A program made the translations under genes and the position numbers. Under the pieces are notes generated by a model. It saw nothing but the letters and a program-made list of their open reading frames with translations. It did not search any database and was not told the origin of the DNA. A stretch of DNA of 64,000 nucleotides. Source: Sequoia sempervirens. Lineage: Eukaryota > Streptophyta > Pinopsida > Cupressales > Cupressaceae. Location: the NCBI GenBank assembly GCA_007258455.2, contig VDFB02321262.1:124001-188000 (forward strand). The letters are read 5' to 3'. Shown here in pieces: positions 1 through 11,448 of the stretch. Position 1 is the first letter of the stretch, and each line of letters begins with the position of its first letter.

Positions 1-365
1 GTAGCAAACACAAGATCCAAACATTACTTCTCTATAGTTATATAATTTGTTTCATAATCAATCAATGTCTAAATAATGTAATAAATAGGATGCTCCTTGC
101 CATTCTCATCTTGTTGCATTGGTAATGCAACAAGATCATGTGTTGAAGCTAAAATATAGAGAATAAAAGGTTTTCCTAATATAGTTGGTTGTAAGATGAG
201 AGGATTAGGTAAGTACTATTTCAAATCCTCAAAGACCTTTTGAGAATCCTCATTCCATCAAAATTATGATTCTTTCTTAAGGAGCTGGGTAAAGGGAAGA
301 GTATGATCCACCAATGATGCAACAAAATGGTGAATATCCTGAATCTTTCCTTGTAAGCTACACAA
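1..365 (-). pseudogene. Element E: RT thumb/connection and start of RNase H
   Basis: Translating the minus strand gives the usual Ty3 tail of RT, with a GKIQDIHHFVASL stretch (the counterpart of LQGRLQSI in element A), followed by the RNase H entry containing LYILAST, QQDENGKEHPIYYI and NYITIEK. These align with the intact-looking stretch of element A at 12,376-12,560. Several stops interrupt it. The rest of RNase H and any integrase lie left of position 1. The identification rests on family motifs seen in both elements. Confidence 0.75.
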
Positions 366-1100
366 CTATGAAATGTTCTTAGGAGATGGCATATTTATTA
401 TAGCATCAATCTTATTTGTTTCCACCTCAATGCCTCTATGTGACACTATAAATTTTAACAATTTTCCACTATCTACACCAAATAAACACTTCTTTGGGCT
501 CAACCTCATGTCATCCTTATGAATTCTTTCAAAGATTTGACAAAGGATTTTGATGTGATCTTGACGTGTTATAGACTTAGCCAAAAATATCATCAACATA
601 ATCTTCCAAAATTTTATGTATATAATCATTAAATTAGTTTCATGGCTCTTTGATATGTTGCTTCGATGTTTTTCAATCCAAAGACATAATAACCCAATAG
701 AACATTCACCAAGGTGTAGTGAAAAATGTTTTATATTGATCTTGAGGGTTGATAAAAATTTGATTATACCCCAAAAAACCATCCATAAATAATAATAATA
801 AGGAATGTCTCCTAGTTGAATCCACTATCATGTCAATATTAGGAAGGGGAAAATCATCCTTTAGAGACGCTTTATTAAGATCACAAAAATTTGTACACAT
901 CCTAATATGATTATTAGATTTTTCCATTGCAACAATATTAGATATCAAGGTGAATAATCAATAGGGTAGATGAAACCAACTTGTAAGAGATAAAGCTACT
1001 TCAAGATTCATCTTACATATATGTTATCTCACGGGTTTAGCATCCTTTTCAGGAACAATATTATGCATGACTATCTTCGGGTCAATACTCAACATATCCA
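366..1100 (-). pseudogene. Element E: reverse transcriptase
   Basis: Degenerate Ty3-type reverse transcriptase. The upstream half (706-948) contains RMCTNFCDLNKASLKDDFPL and DGFLGYNQI, the fingers/palm motifs of chromovirus- and Tat-like RTs. The downstream half (366-782) contains RLSPKKCLFGV and the conserved GIEV.P.KI.AI..M element. The catalytic YVDD motif is still readable near 590-600 in a third frame (KILEDYVDDIFG), so at least two frameshifts separate the pieces. The enzyme would copy element RNA to DNA; this copy cannot make a working protein. Confidence 0.88.
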
Positions 1101-1678
1101 AATAAGTCCTTGAGCTATATTTTAGGAAAGTCATGTAACAATTTTGCATGATCTCCTTGTTCTTCATCATCAAGACTTTTTCCTATCAAAATCACCTTCT
1201 CTTCATTAGATGGATCCATTGGTATGTTTATGGTATCTCCTACAAGTAATGCACTTTGATTTGGAACATCGGGAATTGTTTGAAATTCATTTTATTCATT
1301 GTCACATGATTCAGTTTCTTCTCCAAAGTATCACTTAACATTTAAACAATAGGTAAATCTATGATTATGATGATGTCTAGGAAAAGTGTTATACATACCT
1401 AAAACTTATGCTATGGATTCATCATTTTGAAAGGTATCCAACGACATATCAATTCTTGTGGTATTTGTCATTTTAGGATGCACCAAGTTTAGAGTTTTCA
1501 TAGGGGAATCTTGTGTGATGGCATTGACATTTAATGAAGGTATTTTTGATGATTTATTTATTTTTGAAGGAGAATAACCAATAAATTTTGTTATTTATTG
1601 TGTGTTAAGCTCAATGGTACATGAATTCCTTGTTTTTTTTCACCACATCCTTTTCCATTATAACCAAATTGTTTCAAG
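1101..1678 (-). pseudogene. Element E: linker between G-patch and RT, with the C-terminal half of the G-patch
   Basis: The minus-strand translation near 1620-1678 gives LKQFGYNGKGCG, the second half of a G-patch (glycine-rich nucleic-acid-binding motif). Its first half lies at 40,346-40,375 beyond the D insertion. The remaining 450 bases encode a low-complexity acidic linker leading into RT, as in element A between its G-patch and RT. Several stops are present. No other domain is recognisable. Confidence 0.75.
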
Positions 1679-1683
1679 AGTTG
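1679..1683. repeat. Target-site duplication of element D, left copy (AGTTG)
   Basis: AGTTG lies immediately before the D LTR start and recurs at 40341-40345 immediately after the D LTR end (...TTACA). Five-base duplications are what Ty3-type integrases make. Both flanks belong to element E. Confidence 0.9.
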
Positions 1684-1706
1684 TTTTATGGTGTAAAATT
1701 ATACCA
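1684..1706 (+). repeat. Element D 5' LTR, first 23 bases
   Basis: TTTTATGGTGTAAAATTATA matches the start of D's 3' LTR at 30427 (TGTTATGGCATAAAATTGCA) and continues at 24209 after element B. The expected TG start has become TT. The position of B inside D is fixed by this continuity. Confidence 0.85.
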
Positions 1707-2093
1707 TGTAGAAGAGGGGGATTCACTAATCATGATTTCTCTTCATTCAGAGAGCCTCATAGGGCGAATTTCCCTAAACTACCTTAGGAACAACATGAAA
1801 GTTTTAGAATTAGAAAGAGCAGGTCATGAAGATTTTTTGGACAAACTGACAAGGTCTCAGCCAAAGGACAGAAGTGTAGAACACAGATGATAGTGTGGCA
1901 TGTTGGCATCCTAGAGGCACACTAGCATCTCATACAGAACAGAGAGTGAGTTTATCAATAAAAATGCCTAAATAACTACTTCTACTTTGATTGCTGACAA
2001 ATTACAAAATGTGATAAAGCCACAAAATGCAATAGAACTATAATAAAATGAAGTATAAATAATAAAGATAAGAAGAAGAAAGGAAATGCTTAC
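1707..2093 (-). repeat. Element B 3' LTR, distal 387 bases
   Basis: Matches B's 5' LTR from 22874 onward (TGTAGCAGAGGGGGATTTGC there, TGTAGAAGAGGGGGATTCAC here) and ends at CTTAC, the insertion point of element A. The remainder of this LTR is at 17921-18868. Confidence 0.92.
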
Positions 2094-3065
2094 TGTAGAC
2101 ATGCAAAATTAGCATCATGCATTTAATTAGGTCCATTCATCAAGTAAACTTAGTTCACCTTCATCCATTCATCAGGTAAATTAAACTCATTAAATTCATT
2201 CCTAAGGTTGTTCATTTAAATTAAATAAATCAAACATCAACCTTTTAATTAAATAAACCAAACTTTATTTAATTGAAATCTCAAAATGCATATTCCATCT
2301 CTTTTTTATTTAAATAAATCCAAATATTCAAGTCAAAGGGGTCAAAATCAACTAATCATTACCTAAGTTAATCTAATCCTGATTAACCTAACCTAACCAC
2401 CCATCACATCCTCTAGCTTTTCTCCCTTGCACCAATAAATAATTTTAGTTCATTTATAAAATCATCATTTTCCCTCAACAAAACACTTTTTTGGAATATT
2501 CCCTCAAGTTTGAAAATGAAGACAAGTTGACTTGTCCCTTCCAACATTGCAATAACTTCTCTATTTCATGTCCCCCACTCAACATTTATTTCACAAATTC
2601 AAATTTAAATCTCCCTCTCTTGGGCACATTGGCCAAAACTTGCACATCCCTCAACCTATGACAAGTTGACAAGTGGCCTCATCTCATTGGCCAAATCATT
2701 ATCCCACATTGCTCAATTTTGAGCTCTCTTCCAATTTGAAAATCTATAAATGAAAGGCCTCATTCTTCATCATCTCATCTACACTCTCATGCAAAGTTAC
2801 TCTCTTAAATTGAGAACTAATTTTTCTCATCACCATTGCATTTCATCTTGTGAGTTTTAGCAAGGATTGGGAAAGGGTCATTTGCACATTTGACACCAAT
2901 CCAATATGGAATAGGTACATGTTATGCTCTTAGATGTCTTTTAATCCTTCTATTGGTTACATTTTGTTAAGCATTTACATGTTATTTCATAGGGGTACTT
3001 GATAAGTTTGCATGTAACTAACCCATGTTTGAGGTTTAAGTCATTTCCATATTTTAGGTGCTTCA
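2094..3065 (+). repeat. Element A 5' LTR
   Basis: 972 bases from TGTAGACATGC to GTGCTTCA, nearly identical to 16945-17915. Its U3-like part is rich in AATTAAATAAAT runs. A TATA-like TCTATAAATGAAAGG near 2744 could be the promoter, which is inference. It is preceded by TSD CTTAC at 2089-2093. Confidence 0.95.
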
Positions 3066-3068
3066 TTA

Positions 3069-3086
3069 TGGTGCTAGAAGGATCTC
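3069..3086 (+). promoter_or_regulatory. Element A primer-binding site (candidate)
   Basis: TGGTGCTAGAAGGATCTC starts three bases after the LTR end, where a tRNA primer site is expected. The first bases TGGTG fit any tRNA with a 3' end CACCA. The rest resembles, imperfectly, the 3' ends of plant tRNA-Leu or tRNA-Thr. I cannot assign the tRNA. It clearly differs from the tRNA-Trp site of elements B to E. Confidence 0.5.
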
Positions 3087-6000
3087 AGGAGCTTCTCTTA
3101 CTTTTTCTAGAAGTGCGTCCCTTCTGTGATGGGTAAAATATCTTACAAACTGCATTTAAGGATTCCAACGAAATCTTCATAATGATTTCTATAGCACACT
3201 AATGGATATGTCAAATTGTTCAAACACAGTCTAGGGGTATGTGACAGTGATTTGTGGCATTCTTTTTAATAGACAGATTATGCTTCACAGATTGATGGAT
3301 ACACATTCTCTTATTCTTTGAGATTTCCCAAGCGACTGTACATATTGAAATAGTTTGAATTTTGAAAGCCAGAAAGCTCCTCCAAACTCTCGCTTTCTCA
3401 CATCAAAGGATAAGAATATGTGGGATTTACTATAGCTGATCATCATCATTAGTTTCTTTCTTGTTGAATGTTTCGAGTAGTATTAATGGAAAATATGGAT
3501 GTTTTACTCCATGGTCAAAATTAGGGGATTGAGCAGTATTAATTGTAACAGGGATATTTAAAAATGTTGATTTTATGACAATCCTTTATTGGAAAGAATC
3601 TAGCAAATCTCCTTCTTGAAGTAAAGGTATCCAATGTACTTGGTGTCGGGCAGGGAAATGTACTTTATTACACTGTAAAGTGCTTTGTATGTGTTGTTCT
3701 CATTAATATCCCTACTTTTTCTCATCAATATCATTGAAATCATATTGTTATTTCCATCATTAAAGGCTAGTTGTGTGGAGTGGGCAAGTCTTTCTTTCAT
3801 TAATATTTATGTTTCTAACTCATTTATGGCTTTTTTCGCAAGATAAGTCAATGAGAACTAAGATGACATCATGACAAAGGAACCAAAACTTTGATGGGCT
3901 GCATTTAATCACTGCATAGCTTTAATGTTGTGAAGAGATTATGGAAAACAAAGATACTTATGGATTAGTCATTTAATAGTTAAAAAATCATTAATATTTT
4001 GCAATTGAGATCAATTTATTGTTTGAAATCAATAATTATAATTAATCTTCATATGATTTTCTTTTTTCTTATAGGAAAACGAGGAAGGTGAAAACAAAGG
4101 AAAATAAAAAGGAAAACAAAGGAGAACAAAGAAGGCGAAAGGTGAAAAAATGAAGGAAAACGAAGGAAAGTGAAAGGAAAACGAAACAAGGAGAAGCATG
4201 AGGATGATACTTTGAAAGATCAACGTGTTTTTTTAACACTTTAGTGTTTGTTTAAACACTTGTTCATGAAATTGTTATCTCTTCATTCTTAGGACACTAA
4301 TTTTTGTTTGGGTTTAAAAAGAATCTTTCCAACTTTTTTTTTTGCAAAGGCTAAAATGAACATTAGGAATGCAACTCATTAGATTTTGTTTCTTGGATTA
4401 ACAATTGAACAAAGTATCTCTCACTCATCTTCTGGTGCTTAAAAAGAACTCACATTTTTCTTTGTGGATGTAAAAAGAACAAGTGCAACTTTGTTTTTCG
4501 TGAAGGCTTACTTAAACTAAAGGCATTGAAAAAGGATGTATGCGCTTCTCTAGCGCTTTATAGCGATCTTGAGAATCAAAAGGCCTTTTTCATGACTTTA
4601 GGGTGAGATAAAGCAATCACCTCCACACTTCGATTTGGGTTTAAAATTGAACAAGATTTTGTATGAGTGTGAGTGGGGGCATTATCACGTATATTCTCTT
4701 TCTTTGTGTCATCAAAGATTGATCGAGTTACAAATTTTGTCTTTGCTTGCTTTTGTTTATCTTAGAGGGTCTGCCTTGGGGAAAAAGTACTCACCCAAGG
4801 GAACGACTCAACCGGTAACACTCTAAAGCCAAGAGTATTTCTAACTAGGATATAAATGTGGGTATTGGAGTAAACGCCAATATCACGTGGTTGATTCCGA
4901 CAAGATGGATCTGAAAGGGGACTCTTGTCATATGGGTCAATCTCCACGAACATAAAGTCCTTATTAAAACCCATGTGCTAGAATTTTCCAAAATCCTTTA
5001 ATCCATTTGTTGGTGCAATAACGGTCGTTTTGAAGCCACCCCACACTTTTACGGTCTTTTAGTAGAAATGGAAAACATGCCATGGGAGTTTCAGGGGTGT
5101 TGATGCTTGGCTGCCCCGTATAAGTGAGTGTCTTGGAGGGGAGCTAGTGGGGTCAAGCATCTAATCATTCACTAAAGATAAGCGTAGCTGGACTTGTCCA
5201 AGTGGGAATCCAACAAATATTTTCTTACACATCCATAGGGTTGTACTTATTCTTGGGTTACAAAATGCATTGCTTGATCAAAAACATCTTGAAAACAAAC
5301 ACTTAACATCATCATCCAAATTTCAAACCCTTTTGGAGACAAATACAATTGACTTGATCCATATGTTATTGCTTGCCCTTGGGATTTACATCCTTATAGG
5401 TTTCTAAACATTGGATTACATCTTGATTTGTCTACTTAAGTAAAAATAGGTAAACCCTTGCCTTGAGTTCATCAAATTTCCACATAACATACTTTGTGGG
5501 GTTTGAAGAAATTAAGACATTGGACATCTTAGTTTGAAAACTTAATCAAAGAAAGTGTTTTTGGTAAAATGAAGCTATTAAGAAAAGCTAAGAAAAATGA
5601 ACTTTTATGTGTGTTGAAGCCTCATGATTCTTGAAAAAGTCCAAAGCAAAGGTCATTGGTTGGAAATCTGAAAGTGTATGTCCAAATTGAATCACTCTTT
5701 GGTTATAAAGGTCTCTAGGAAGCATTTGCATGTTCTTCAATACCTAGGTCTAGGAAAACAAAGTTTCTTTTTTAGGTTCATCTTAGGATCAAAAGAAAAT
5801 CAAAATATTTTTCATCCATCCTTCAAACATCAAAACAAACATCATCCCACAATCACCTTTTGGAAAATCTTGAAATCATCCTTAATGCTAGGCTTTTTGG
5901 AAAAATCAAAATCATCAAAATCCTTGAGACTAAATCCTTGAAAACATTATCAAAACTACCTTTGGCTAGGTATGTGTAAATGTATCCTTTTGCATATTCT

Positions 6001-6492
6001 TAGTCAAAAGTTATCAAAATCATCTTGTTTAGCTTAGTATATGTAGATGAATCCTTCTTCATATGCTTAGTGAAACTATCATCTTGTTTGGATAGGTGTG
6101 GGTAGATGCATCCTTCTCCCCACACATATTCAAATTATCATCCTTTGATCAAATCTATCCCTTAGATAATCATCCAAACATCTTAGGGTCTATTTGTTCA
6201 AAATCAAAATCAATTAAGGACAAATCCCAAGGGAAAATCAAAATAAAAAATTGAAACATATCTGAAAGTCCCAAAAGCCTAGTATCTCCTTCAAGATTTA
6301 CCAAAAGATCATAACATCCACATCATCCATCTCTTACATCATCATATCACCTTTCGATCCTCAAGATATCCTAAAATTTTCTACTTTGGGCATAAAGTAA
6401 AGATCAATTCAAAGAATCAAGAGATTCATCTCCCATTCTTAAAAATTGATCCTTGTTTTATTGTTCAAACTAGATCTCAATACAAGAAGAGC
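3087..6492 (+). other. Element A leader (noncoding, 3.4 kb)
   Basis: No convincing reading frame. Contents: a purine-rich tract at 4075-4200 made of GGAAAACGAAGGA-like units; a more GC-rich patch at 4770-5200; and AAATCATCAT-rich sequence from 5780 to 6480. Long leaders before gag are common in Tat/Ogre elements. I see no retroviral ORF1-like protein here. Confidence 0.6.
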
Positions 6493-9474
6493 ATGGAAGC
6501 CAACAAAGAAACACCTGCTTCAAGTGATCTTAGTCAAACCACTCCTGAAATGAATCCCATTGGGTCTGGAAATCTCACAGTTAACCTTCCGACATCATCA
6601 CAAAATCCGTAAGAGGAAAACCAAGGAGAGGATATTACCTTTGGAATGTCACAAAGAAATAACTGAAATGCTCCAAAATCCAGAGAACCATAAAATCATC
6701 AACATCATGATGAGACTTAACCCTTCATTATACATGCTTGAGCTAGCAAAACAAGGGGCCAAGTTACCTTCGGATTTCAATGTGAGTACCATAGTGGAGA
6801 CATCATTTCCTCCAATATCATCCACCATTCCCATCTCATCTGCACCCCCATCCCAAAACATCACGCAAAACATTCCATAGATTACGACATCGTTTGCTCC
6901 AACCCAACCCAAAGTTAATAAGGGAAATGCATTTCTCAATGCTATTCAAACACACCCCCTTGTTAATAATCAAAACTTGGATGCAAATACCATCTTGGAA
7001 CAAAACATACTCGAAAATACATTACATAAGAATGTTCCTCTCACATTCCATCATGATCCATCATCATCATTTTTCCACGCAACACCTCAAACTTCTCTCC
7101 TCACAAATTCACAAGAGGAAGGAGACATGTTCAGACCAGGGGGCATTTTTGACACAACATTTTCGCAAGGACTCGTACCCCTTACATTTCCACCACTTCT
7201 GCTTTTTCCATCATCATCCACACCACTCCTTGGCTTAGGGCTTCCCCCTTTACCAAGTATCGATCAAAACAACATCCCAAATATCAACCAAAGCATTATG
7301 TCAAATGCACAAGCAACTGCAACATCATCAAACACCCCCATAACAATGCAAAGCATGGTCTCTCAAGGACCAATCACATCAATATCACCACTTATCACTC
7401 AAACCACCACATCAACAATACCATCTCAAATCATTAACACGACATCACCATTCACCATCACCACAAACACCATTTTGAATCCACCACCACCCCCACCACC
7501 ACCAACTTCCACCACATCAAGTCAATACAACATGACATTGCAAGCTGCTTTTTAAAGGGGATTCCAACAAGTGCAGAAACAAAAAGCCGTACAACTAGCT
7601 GCTCAACAAGCTGCTCAAGTTGTGCAAGTTTCCCAAGCAGCCCTAGCTTTATTGCAACAACAACAACAAGCCCCCCAAGCCACTCAAGCATTGAAAGCAT
7701 TGCAAACACACAAGATTGATCAAGCACAAGCTCTATTACAACAACAATCAGCACAAGCACAAGTCCAATATCAAGCACAACATGCACAAGCACAAGCATA
7801 ACTTCTTGCACAAAGACAAGTAGCACAATTACAAGCATATCAACAAGAAATTAAGCAATATCAAGAGCAACAAGAAGCATCCAAATTGGCAGCCCAACAA
7901 CAAGCGTTGTTGGAACAACAACAAGCACAAATATTAGCGCAGCAACAACAAGATCAACAACAGGTGTTTTTCATACAAAAGTAGGTGGAAGCCTACCTAG
8001 CTCGGCAGAACATAAAAATACCATCGAACAAAACACCGACCGACCCACCCATCCAACCCATGATCGAAACACCCCAAAACACCTTCATCCCACCCCCTGA
8101 TCTGCAAAATGATGTAACGACACAAATTAGGTTTCTCTCGCAACAAGTGCTTGATCTTTAATCAGGGCAAACAACTAAAACACCAAGAAACTTGTGTCCC
8201 TATCCATTTGATAGGAACCTAGTGATGAAACCATTTCCCAATGGATTCAAGATCCCCAAGTTTGACAAATATCGAGGGACAAGAAAACTTGAGGATCACA
8301 TTAGGGAATTCCAGGTTCATTGCATGGAAGTCGCATATGATGATACTTATTTGATGCGGTCCCTAGGAGTTTGGCAGGCCATGCTATGGAATGGTTCTCG
8401 CGCTTACCTTCAAGCATTAGGACATTCCAAGAAATTATAGACACATTCATAAAAAACTATGCATGCAACATTGCAATGGATATTAGTCTAGAAGAACTCT
8501 CAGCTCTGAAACAATGAAAGGGTGAATCATTCACTTCATTCCTACAATGATGGCGATCCAAGGCCAATCAGAGCAAGTGGACCATGCCAAAAGAACAACA
8601 AGTTTGCAACATCATTTCCAACCTTGAAGACCTCTTGGAATTTTATCTCAAGGTTCAGGGCATCACCACATATGATCAGTTAATCCCCAAGGCGCTCAGC
8701 ATCGAAAGAGCCCTTATGACTCAACCCGCAATATCAACTTCATACCCTGAACAACAAAACAACCGCCCACCATCCAACTACAATGATAAACCTCACATGT
8801 GGGAAAGGAACAAAAACATTACTAATGATGGTGTCGTCAATGCCAAGGTGGTCATTAGTGCCCCTCGTCAACATACACCTGCACCACAAATCCAAATCCA
8901 ACACCAAAACAATCACCACATGACACACCAACCAAAAAACAATCCAACAATCAATAATCTCAATGATCAAAGAGGACCACCCCAACGCAAGAGTTATCCC
9001 AAGCGAAAGTACACCACTTTGGGGGAACCACTTGAAGACATAATGAAAAAGCTAATAGACAAAAAATTCATCAAGGCTCCTATCTTTGAAAATTACCAAG
9101 AACCAGATGTGAAACCTCCGTGGTATAATGAGAATCAACTTTGTGAATTCCATAAAATCAAAGGCCATACCACAAATAGTTGCATGAGATTGAAAAATAT
9201 CGTTCAAGATCTCATCGATAAAAGAATCATAAACGTGGAACAACCTATAGGAAATCAGGATCTTAAGATATACATGAATCTGATGCCAAATCATGGAAAT
9301 AAAGGGAATAACAATGATAAAGGGAAAGGAACCCACTCAAACGTAAACCATGTAAATGAAATAGTCATTGCCTCCCTAGATGAATACTGCATAGTCATCA
9401 CCAGCAAAGGCACCCATGCTGATTGTGGAGTCACCACAAGAGGCAGAAAAGTCACCATCACAAGATCATCCTAG
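6493..9474 (+). pseudogene. Element A gag
   Basis: A Gag reading frame probably starts at the ATG at 6493 (MEANKETPASSDL...) and is broken by a stop at 6610, frameshifts and later stops. Order: Pro/Thr/Ser-rich stretch with PPPPPPPP (6977-7555); Gln/Ala-rich low-complexity region (7571-7980); Gag core (8192-8600) with FPNGFKIPKFDKYRG and HAMEWFSR; linker; then a zinc knuckle CEFHKIKGHTTNSC (CX2HX4HX4C) near 9150, followed by LKNIVQDLIDK. Gag would package the element RNA. The CX2HX4HX4C form replaces the retroviral CCHC knuckle. Pieces share frame 1 before 6610 and after about 8450, and frame 2 between. The last part (8584-9474) is a clean 296-codon stretch. Confidence 0.88.
7571..7980 (+). 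repeat. Gln/Ala-rich low-complexity segment in A gag
   Basis: CAA/CAAGCA-type repeats encode Q- and A-rich protein such as LLQQQQQAPQATQAL and SAQAQVQYQAQHAQAQA. Prion-like composition, inside the gag reading frame. One TAA and one TAG fall at likely CAA/CAG codons. Confidence 0.8.
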
Positions 9475-9540
9475 CAAAATAGAGTCCCTACATCTAGATC
9501 TGCCCCTAATGGCTAAAATGTCCTAGATCAACTTAAGAGA

Positions 9541-10701
9541 ATGCCAGCGCAAATCTCCATCATGGAGTTGCTAAAAATCTCATTTGCCCATAGGAAAATC
9601 CTTGAAGAAGCGTTGGCCTCATCCACTATCCTCGCAGATCTTGGTGTGGAGCAATTCCAAGTTATGGTCAAAAATATCATTACGCCTAATCTCCTCACAT
9701 TCTTTGACCAGGATTTCCCTGCTCAGCCATCTCACAACCGTGCACTTCACTTAGAAGTCATAGTACATAAGAGAAAAGTCAAAAGGGTCTTGGTGGATGG
9801 AGGTGCGGGTTTGAATATTTGTTCTCTCAACCTCATCAAGCAATTGAAAATCCTAGAGGATTCTATTGACAAAAGAAAGGTTATCACAATAAGAGCATAT
9901 GATGATCAAGAAAGAGTGTCCCAAGGCACAATCAAAATCCCTATTCAAGTAGGACCAGCTCTCATGGAAACCACTTGTCAGGTCCAAGACCTTGACTTAC
10001 CATATAACATTTTTTTAGGACGTCCATGGATTCATATAGTGAAGGCGGTAGCATCAACTTTCCATCAATGTGTGAAATTCACACATGAGGGACAAGTCAC
10101 CATCCACAGAGATCCTGAACCCTTCTCCCAATGCAAAAATCTTGAAGAAAAGTATTACAAAATCCCCCAAGTACCTAAAAATGATGAGGGCCCATCCACA
10201 CCGTATATTGATCCTGCCACTCTCGCATCCACTTTTGCGACAGAGACACCCGCCACTCCCACCATTCCCACTATATCGGACATCAAGCTCATCATCCAAG
10301 ATAATGGCTATGGAAACTATAAGCTCCCTAATAATGCCTTTGTGGTAGGAGAGTTACCACAAACTCCTAGATCATGGGGATGCCCCCAAACAAATGAAGC
10401 TTCCACATCCCAAATGTCTCCTACAGACTATCCCAAATTTACAAGTTGGGGAGATCTTGGCCAGGAGGTTATTGAAGCAGATCCATCTCACATGCTATAT
10501 CAAGATGAAAGACCAGTACCAGATTTACCAATGGATGATAGAAGCAAGGGTCTACAAATGATGCTCGCAATGGGCTATGACAAAAATCAAATACTTGGAC
10601 AAAACGATAATGGGCTTATAACACCTATCATTCCAGAGACGCGACCAATAACAAACCTCGGCCTTGGATGTATCCCTTCGAGTATAACCATACATGGCTA
10701 A
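9541..10701 (+). CDS. Element A aspartic protease with C-terminal G-patch
   Basis: Open 386-codon segment of pol. Residues 1-45 hold the pre-protease block (PAQISIMELLKIS), conserved in B, C, E and G. The protease core has LVDGGAGLN at 84-92 (normally D-S/T-G-A/S, so the middle residue is Gly) and the flap/C-terminal motif LPYNIFLGRPWIH at 153-165. Residues about 334-366 form a G-patch: KGLQMMLAMGYDK, then GQNDNGLITPI. The protease would cleave Gag-Pol; the G-patch is predicted to bind nucleic acid. The segment is bounded by TAG stops upstream (9472, 9523) and a TAA at 10699, each possibly a mutated Gln codon. The ATG at 9541 is unlikely to be the true start, since pol is normally translated as part of a polyprotein. 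Confidence 0.88.
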   Translation: MPAQISIMELLKISFAHRKILEEALASSTILADLGVEQFQVMVKNIITPNLLTFFDQDFPAQPSHNRALHLEVIVHKRKVKRVLVDGGAGLNICSLNLIKQLKILEDSIDKRKVITIRAYDDQERVSQGTIKIPIQVGPALMETTCQVQDLDLPYNIFLGRPWIHIVKAVASTFHQCVKFTHEGQVTIHRDPEPFSQCKNLEEKYYKIPQVPKNDEGPSTPYIDPATLASTFATETPATPTIPTISDIKLIIQDNGYGNYKLPNNAFVVGELPQTPRSWGCPQTNEASTSQMSPTDYPKFTSWGDLGQEVIEADPSHMLYQDERPVPDLPMDDRSKGLQMMLAMGYDKNQILGQNDNGLITPIIPETRPITNLGLGCIPSSITIHG

Positions 10702-11448
10702 AGTCCTCCAGTTAGAACAATTAATATTCCTCCTCAGCCAATCGCAACAGAAGTATGCTTACCAATATCCACAGGCAGAGTCATAGATAACTTTATAACT
10801 AACATTTGTAGTAGTAGTGATGATGAGGACCCCACATCCAATCTACCTAGGATTTTTGAGGATACCACTCTTTACATGATTAGCACCCTATCTTTTGAAT
10901 CAGACCATCAAGATCATGAAATCCACCTAGTATATCCCCAACTGATCGACTATCACCAACGAGGACCACCAATTCTTGATACATTTGAAAATGATGAGGC
11001 ACTATCAGGATTCATGGGATTGCAGGACGACATTCCAGATGGGGATCACAAAGCAGGGTTTATAATAGATTTGAACAAACATGCCTATTATGGGGAAACA
11101 ATTGAATCCTTCAGTCGCAAAAGTGAGAAATTAAGAATAATATCCAAGTCCTTGAGTGAAAACCACACTGTGGCACTCTCTGACAAGAAAAAATTAAAAA
11201 GAAAAGACACATCCAACAGTGAAAACCTCTCTGAGGCACTTGAGGATGGGGGATTCAATCTTCCTTTAAGAGCTATTCATCAGGAAAGTTCAACAGTCTT
11301 GGCAGAAAAATGCAATCCTGTCAACCTAGGAATAGAGGAGACCCCACATATCACATTTTATGTGGAGTCACTATTATCAGAAGAACAGGAGCTCCTAGCA
11401 GCCTTCCTAAAGGAAAGATAGATAAAATTTGCATGGAGTTATGCTGAC
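10702..11448 (+). CDS. Element A linker between G-patch and RT
   Basis: Open in frame 1 from 10702 to a TAG at 11419. Acidic and Ser/Asp-rich (CSSSDDEDPTSN-like, then ESDHQDHEIHL). It continues the PR frame and leads directly into RT. Element G has a matching segment, with SENLNGALEDG at about 57,000 corresponding to SENLSEALEDG here at about 11,220. No catalytic motif is visible; probably a polyprotein spacer. Confidence 0.7.

Larger units (their letters stand above)
1..1683 (-). mobile_element. Element E, left part (outermost Ty3-type LTR element)
   Basis: Read on the minus strand, this is the downstream part of element E: end of the G-patch, linker, reverse transcriptase, start of RNase H. 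It ends at the target duplication AGTTG (1679-1683), where plus-strand element D was inserted. E resumes after the second AGTTG copy at 40341-40345, and its reading frame is continuous across that joint. The 3' end of E lies left of the window. Reading frames are broken by several stops and frameshifts, so the copy is dead. Confidence 0.9.

Noticed and set aside
3066..3090. Assigning element A's primer to tRNA-Leu or tRNA-Thr
   Set aside because: Only about seven to ten bases match each candidate, so the site is reported without a tRNA name.
4029..4223. Minus-strand frame rich in Phe/Ser in element A leader
   Set aside because: It is the complement of a purine-rich tract; no start context, domain or conservation.
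4635..4974. Possible host exon or ORF1 in element A leader
   Set aside because: The frames are short, overlap on both strands and show no recognisable motif. The whole interval lies within A between primer site and gag.
7458..7838. Minus-strand 126-codon frame rich in Val/Leu
   Set aside because: Antisense of the Gln/Ala-rich gag repeat; an artefact of the CAA/CAC composition.
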